Shown here piece after piece: positions 58,729 through 64,000 of a stretch of 64,000 bases of DNA. Location of the stretch: contig MARA01000007.1 of assembly GCA_001792895.1 (NCBI GenBank), forward strand, positions 1,550,001-1,614,000, written 5' to 3'. Under the pieces are notes generated by a model. The model saw nothing but the letters and a program-made list of their open reading frames with translations. It made no database searches and was not told the origin of the DNA. The DNA comes from Lentinus brumalis. Its lineage: Eukaryota; Basidiomycota; Agaricomycetes; Polyporales; Polyporaceae. A program made the translations under genes and the position numbers. Position 1 is the stretch's first letter; every line of letters begins with the position of its first letter.

Positions 58729-61700
58729 TCAGTATGCGGCACATTGTAGCCCATAAAACGACTGACCATCCACCGGCCGACCGCCGGGTGTGTTCCTGCT
58801 GAACTGGCGCTGCTGGCGGCTCATGGTGTGCGAAGAGCGACGGAGCTCAAAGAGGAGGTCCCCGTCGGCGTTGAAGGTCGGGCTGCACAGCGTGAAGGTG
58901 TCGGGGCCGCCGGGCCAGTAGTACTCCCACGGGCCCTCGAGGTCCTGGAGCTCCTTGAGGGTCTCGCGGAACTGCGCCTTCGTGGGGAGGTGCGCCTGGA
59001 GGATCTTGTACGCGTCGGGCATGTTGGCGGACGTGCGCCGGAAGCCGGCGAGCTTGGGCGGCGGGTGCGTGACCGTGTCGGCGATCTCGACCTTGACCGC
59101 ACCTTGGCCGGTGGTCTTCACGGAGACGGTGGCCTCCCAGGTGGCGGTCGACTCGGTGCTGGTCGGACGCGAACATTAGGACAGGCTCGCAGCGCACCAC
59201 GGTGGGTTGACTACGTACCTCCAGCTGTGGTCGTTTGCAGTACTGGCGATGCGAAGCTTGATGGCCCCGGACATGCGGAACTCCAACGAACCATTCGAAA
59301 GCAGCGTGATGTCCGGCAACTCGAGCAGGTTTTCGGTGCTGCCTGTAGATTGAACGGTGACCGGTTAGAGACCGCTTCCGAGAGACTCAACGGCAAAGCA
59401 AGTGCACGCACACGTGATGCTGTAGTCGCCGCGTACGATGGCCTGCGTGCCCTCCTCGTGGAACTGCCACTTCTGAATGTACTTCCACTCGTACCGATCG
59501 GCATCAGCATGGCCGATGGGGGACCAGGCACAGGGCCTGTCCTGGTACTCGGAGTACGTCGCCCACTGCTGGACCATGTCTTCCACTGTGGCCGACTTGG
59601 AGCGGGCGTTCGTGCAGGCGAGGGTGGTGATCTTGTTGATGTTGGCGAGGAGAGCGTTCAGACGCATGTTGAATGTCTGCCCGGCCACGGCGAACGTTCC
59701 TTGGGAGAAGCTGGAGCTTGCGTTGACGATCCAGCGGTGCGATGGGACGAAGACCTCGCGGGGTGGAAGTGCGTGCTTTCCCGTCATGCCGACGACGAAC
59801 AACATCGCCTCCGAGCGGCCCTCGGACAATTCGCTCTCGGCCTCGTCAAAGACCGAGCCCGGGGCATAGGTGAAGTAATCCATGCTAGTCATCTTGTAGA
59901 ACGACGAGGAGTTGATACCGTATTCTGGAACCCTGGCCACGATGTGGACGTCGCTGTCTTTGAGCGACTTCAAGTAGGTCTTCAAGACGAGGTCGATGAG
60001 GGTGTTCTGCACTTTGCCACGTCCGTCGCCGTGGTAGAAGTCGAGCGTGAAGTTCGTTCCGGCAGCGGAGAGTTCGGCATCTGTCGCGAGCATACATGAG
60101 TCGGTAAGATGTGGCATCTCGTCTTTAGACTCACTTTCGACGTCAAGGTAGATTTCGTGCATGGAGAAGCCCTTATTTGGAACATTGTACTTCTTCTCTG
60201 CCAGATCGACCTCGAACGCGATGGAACAAGACCCAAACTGTACCGGAGTAGTCCTGATGTATAGCGCACGTATAGTTAGCATGCAAAGGATCTATGAGGT
60301 CCGACACGTACTCCTTGTCCAGACCGAAATCCGAGTTCAACAGAGCATTCATATATCCGTCGACGATGTTGACCAACAAGATCGCCTTGCGTTGGTCCCG
60401 CAGGCGCACTGTGACAGATTTGACATCCATGACGAGGTCCTCGCTCTCCCATCTTGGGAAGAAGTCCCGGATAGCTTGAAGGCCGTTGCGGAGATGCATG
60501 TTGATAGAGTTCTGCGACACCGCCACGACGACGTCGAATCCGCACATCTTCGTCTCGCGGATGGTGCTGTCGAGAATGGTGGCACGCCCGGATCGGGCGT
60601 TGCGCTCGAGCATCCACCAACTCCCGTCGGATTCCTCAAAGGCACCCCAGCCGGCGCGGATGTGCTCCTCTTGTAACCTATAGAAGAGATATTGCAGCCG
60701 GCTCCTGCCGACAATATTGATGTATTGCTCGCTGAAGAACGCGATGAGTGCCCTACGGGCCTCTATGTGTTCAGGCTTGGGGGCCGTCGTGAATTGAGAG
60801 TATCGGAAGCTGCAGCGACCACCTCGAGGGGCGTCAATACATCTGAAGGATGTCTTCGAAGTGAATAGTACGGTACGTACTTGACGCATCGACTCGTACT
60901 GCAGCCGCGTTCGCGGTGACCTTCACGACCACCGCAATGGTCCAGTCAATGTAGTCCGGGGTGTCCCTTAGAACGTGTTTCAGCTGAGTCGAGCGTTACA
61001 ATCGATGAGGGACATACCTCTCCGCAAAATCTTCCTGAAACGGCTCATCCTTCTGGTAGAACGTGACAGCGGACAGTGGGAAGTGGAGTACGACCTCGCG
61101 GGAGCACAAAATCTGGACTTTGGCGGCCCCAAACTTGAGGCATGCGTGCCAGTCGGACGAGTAGTCCTTATGCTTCCAAGTCCTGAACTCCGCGAGGGAT
61201 GCCCTCCATATGGCCTGTGTATCCTTGTGTTCACGAGCGATGAAGGAGCAGGTGTACCAGAGGAGCGAGAGGTATTGGTCGATCATCTCAGCAGTGTACC
61301 CATTGATGTCGCTGAGGGGATACTCGGGAGCTTTTCCATATTCATCGGCGGGGTCACTGAGCGAGAAGTAGATGGGCGAGTAGAGTGTGAATGCGTCGAA
61401 TTCGGGAGGGACGAACAAAACATGGCGACCTCCATACTGAAGGTTCCTCAGGTAAGTGGAGAGATGGCGCTCGACGTAGTTGTCGTTGAACCAAGGGTCC
61501 GTGGGCATTCGCACGGGGACGGCCTCTGCAGGGTATGATCATCAGATCTAGTATGGCACTGTGCAAGAACATGGCAACGTACGTTCGAAATCAAATACCA
61601 GCATGCGAATGCGGCTCTCATGTTCGCCGACTTTCGAATCGTTACCCACGATCGCCCTCCATTCAGAGGTGACTCTGTACACGATAGACCAGTTTGTGGC

Positions 61701-62141
61701 TATGGACACCCTGGAGATAGTGATCAGCACATACACCCGTGACGGCCGGGAAGTGGCATCAGACTCACTCGTTCTCCGATCCCCGAGCCAGGGTCGTGAC
61801 ATTGAGCTCAAGCAGAGCATCGTGATCGCACAGGAAACGGATAGTCGGTGTACTGAAGTCGAAGCGAAGGACGGTGGACGGGTCGTTGCCTCTCGGCTTG
61901 GTGCTATAGACAGCCCACGCATAAGCGATACCTGATAGAGGGTGAGGTGAGTCCAACACACACACACTGCCATGCAAAACTACTCACGCTCTTCCTCTGA
62001 AACCTTGGTGATGTCGATGTCCTTGTAGGTGGAGTACAAGTCGTTGGCTGCTTCGTGACCGGCCGACAACTGCCACCTCAGGTACCTGAGGGCCAGCCGA
62101 GCATTGAGAGCGTCGAATGCGGAGGAGTGTAGGAGAGACAT
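58729..62141 (-). CDS. Protein of unknown function, about 971 aa
   Basis: Not recognised. Ten exons join in frame on the minus strand: 62,141-61,988, 61,931-61,769, 61,710-61,583, 61,525-61,018, 60,966-60,877, 60,842-60,312, 60,253-60,135, 60,080-59,412, 59,342-59,219 and 59,158-58,729. It starts MSLLHSSAFDALNARLALRY and has IAYAWAVYSTKPRG, VSIATNWSIVYRVTSEWRAI, MRMPTDPWFNDNYVERHLST, a FARS-free FTLYSPIYFSLSDPADEY block, and SLLWYTCSFIAREHKDTQ. The middle reads YINIVGRSRLQYLFYRLQEE and GWGAFEESDGSWWMLERNAR; the C-terminal part has TFAVAGQTFNMRLNAL, YTYAPG-like FTYAPGSVFDEAESEL and WEYYWPGGPDTFTLCSPTFN, ending FYGLQCAAY. No signal peptide or membrane helix is evident. FTLYSP near residue 200 and FTLCSPTFN near the end may be a repeated motif. 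Clean splicing and an open frame argue for a real gene; the function is open. Confidence 0.75.
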
Positions 62142-63560
62142 CGCACGACTAGTGTTAGAGGCTCAGTGGCCTGCGGTACCAGACACCTCCTATTTATCGT
62201 ATATCAGTGGAGGAGTGTCAAGACACGAGGCTGCTCTGCGGAGCGATCTTCAGATTGAACCAAGTAAAATTCAAAGCTGTAATAGGTGCCGAGGAGCTCA
62301 AAAGCTGCATGATGGACCAGGGTCCATACAGCGCAGTTCTGCAAAGACTGGAAGCTGTCAGATGCACCGTGCATGGTGGTTCAAAGAGGCACCTCCGGAA
62401 TCTTTCGAGCCCTTGGCACGATCAGATTGCATAGATGACGACCACAGCAGGGCAGCCATGTATACGTCTCGGCACTGTAACACTTCATAGTCGTGGAATC
62501 ATCTAGCATCAACCCTGAGTGACGAATTCGCTCACCTTCCCGACGAAACTTGTGGGTTTTCTGGAGCACTTTCTTCTCGGACGAGATTGGTTCAAAGAGC
62601 AAGAGGCCTGTCAGTTGGATGTTATCATTGCCATGTTCGTTGCGTAGTAGATCTTGATGGAGGGGCTGTAGGGGTTTCGAGTGCCTCGTTCATCTCAGCG
62701 AGGTCACAAGGTGCGGGGTGTGGTGGCTATCAATCCATCTAGCATGACGTGAGCGGACGAAATGCTATCACAATCGAGGTTTACAAGGTCGGCGAGTGAG
62801 CGAATCGTCGAAAGAAGGACATTTTCAAGATACGACACGTCAGACCAACCGATCAGTCCGCATTGCAGCTTCCTGAAGCCTATCAGAAACATATGAGTAC
62901 ACGCAGATTGAAACATCGAGGCTCAAGCTTCAAGCACAGTCGATATCACCTGAGGAGCACTCCCGTCGATCTCCGAAACCATTTCAAGTCGACCGCGTCG
63001 CGCAGCATCATGTCCACCCACGAATGAACCCCGTGTGTGGCACCGACTCCAGAGCAGGGTCCGAAGCAGCTCCTGCCGTCGATGATCCACCAGGCGCGAG
63101 CCTCGAGGTGGAGGTGCGGGCATGAGGCCACCAAGCGCTTCCCCTTGGAACATAGTGCATGGTGATGGTGATGGCCGAGTGAAGATGGAGTCAAGGATAA
63201 AGAATTCCATACATAGTCATTGTGTGGTGGTAAGAAGCAACTCCGAATAACGCTTGTTCGCAGGGAAACACTGAGGCAGCACAAACAAGCGGCCAGGTCG
63301 CCGCCGTCCTTTAAGAAGTTTGTTGATGTTAGCATGCCCGATACTCCAGGGATAGAGAGAACTGAGAGTGCGCACTGGTGGTGGTCGTTCCCATCGCAGC
63401 GTCGACGGCGAAAGAAGCAGCCAAATCCCATTCAAAGTGAGATACAAACAAAGTAGACAGCATCAGGACCAACATGTGCGACATGGATTATCGAGACGGA
63501 TGTAGTATACCAAGCAGAACATTAACAAAAACAGCGGCAGGTATGTGTTGACGGACGCGA
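62142..63560. other. Region without a supportable gene
   Basis: 1.4 kb between the unknown minus-strand gene and the STYX-like gene. On the minus strand at 62,704-62,916 a 70-codon open stretch (with LENVLLSTIRSLADLVNLDC) looks like the end of a leucine-rich F-box-type protein, and 62,381-62,602 is also open, but I could not join them into a gene. They may be remnants of an F-box-like gene; confidence in that is low. Confidence 0.4.
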
Positions 63561-64000
63561 CTACGTCTCCATGGCGTCGTCGTCATCGTCATCGATGAGT
63601 ATCCGTTTGTTGCGCGCGCCCTCCCTGTTGCGTGTGTGTCAGAAGACGTGTCATATTCCGTGGAAATGAAGTCTTCAGTACATACCTCTGGATGTGGTCC
63701 TCGTCATCCTCGTCCGAGCGCTTCCGACGGACGGAGACGATGCCTTGTTGTGGGTGGGAGGCGATCGCGTTCTTGGCCTTGTATATCGACTCGTACTCCT
63801 GCAACGATATAAGAGAGAGTATGTCATGACAGCAGCATTAACAGGGGTAAACACTGACCTTGATCTGAGTCATGAAACCGCCGTTAGGTGAGATGCAATA
63901 CCTGCGGTTCTGTACCAAGTGCAGCGCGTCTTCCCACGAGAGCCCGTAGTGCTGCATGGTGTACATCACAACAAAGGAGGGCGAGAGGCTGATGCCACCT
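63561..64000 (-). CDS. STYX-like dual-specificity pseudophosphatase, C-terminal part (cut by window edge)
   Basis: Three exons are visible: 64,000-63,859 (partial), 63,798-63,686 and 63,624-63,561. They encode GGISLSPSFVVMYTMQHYGL, SWEDALHLVQNRRYCISPNG, GFMTQIKEYESIYKAKNA and an acidic tail, RKRSDEDDEDHIQREGARNK then an Asp run and DAMET. This matches the end of the dual-specificity phosphatase fold. RRYCISPNGGFMTQIKEYES with IYKAK is closest to STYX, a phosphatase-like protein that binds phospho-proteins but does not hydrolyse them. In active enzymes the P-loop ends GxSRS; here it is GISLS, so the catalytic Arg position is Leu. The Cys position lies beyond the window. The N-terminal part is missing only because the window stops. 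Confidence 0.78.

Noticed and set aside
58828..60099. 423-codon plus-strand open stretch
   Set aside because: It is antisense to the unknown 971-aa gene, crosses several of that gene's introns and has no domain.

Overview
The window is nuclear DNA of a basidiomycete fungus. The genes are split by many short introns of 50-75 nt with GT...CTGAC/CTAAC...AG signals. Several families are typical of Agaricomycetes: DUF6533 membrane proteins, GSTFuA-type glutathione transferases, an AusD-like methyltransferase and a VNX1-type cation/H+ antiporter with a long acidic N-terminus. The GC-rich codon use and gene content fit a wood-decay polypore-like species, but I cannot name it.

Left half (1 to about 32,250): a direct tandem segmental duplication. 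The unit is an approximately 8 kb spacer plus the 5' part of a VNX1/CAX-type antiporter gene. Three antiporter copies start at 8,411, 18,592 and 28,781. Only the last is complete (28,781-32,252, five exons, 1083 aa). Copies 1 and 2 end inside what is intron 1 of the complete gene, lose that intron's acceptor and the second half of the transporter, and each has its own 1-nt frameshift. Segments 8,662-18,851 and 18,852-29,040 are almost identical (three 1-nt indels seen by eye). Copy 2 is a chimera, copy-3-like up to 18,843 and copy-1-like from 18,852, so it marks an unequal crossover (or an assembly join). The spacers carry long series of intron-like signals but no open frame conserved between the diverged copies.

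Right half (32,700-64,000): an ordinary gene-dense region. In order: ERG24 sterol C-14 reductase (+); two GSTFuA-like genes with a dead third copy between them (+); a DPB3/POLE4-like histone-fold protein (+); a DUF6533 membrane protein (+); DDB1 (+); an inverted DUF6533 paralogue (-); an AusD-like methyltransferase (-); a HUT1/SLC35B1-like nucleotide-sugar transporter (-); a HIT-domain protein (-) divergent from a SAM-dependent methyltransferase (+); an unrecognised 971-aa protein (-); and the 3' end of a STYX-like pseudophosphatase (-), cut by the window edge.

No operon, tRNA, rRNA, CRISPR array or intact transposon was seen. The genes serve separate housekeeping roles (ion homeostasis, ergosterol synthesis, detoxification, replication/chromatin, DNA repair/ubiquitin ligase, Golgi/ER transport). 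The antiporter array is the unusual part. Exon coordinates were worked out by eye from reading frame, family similarity and splice signals.
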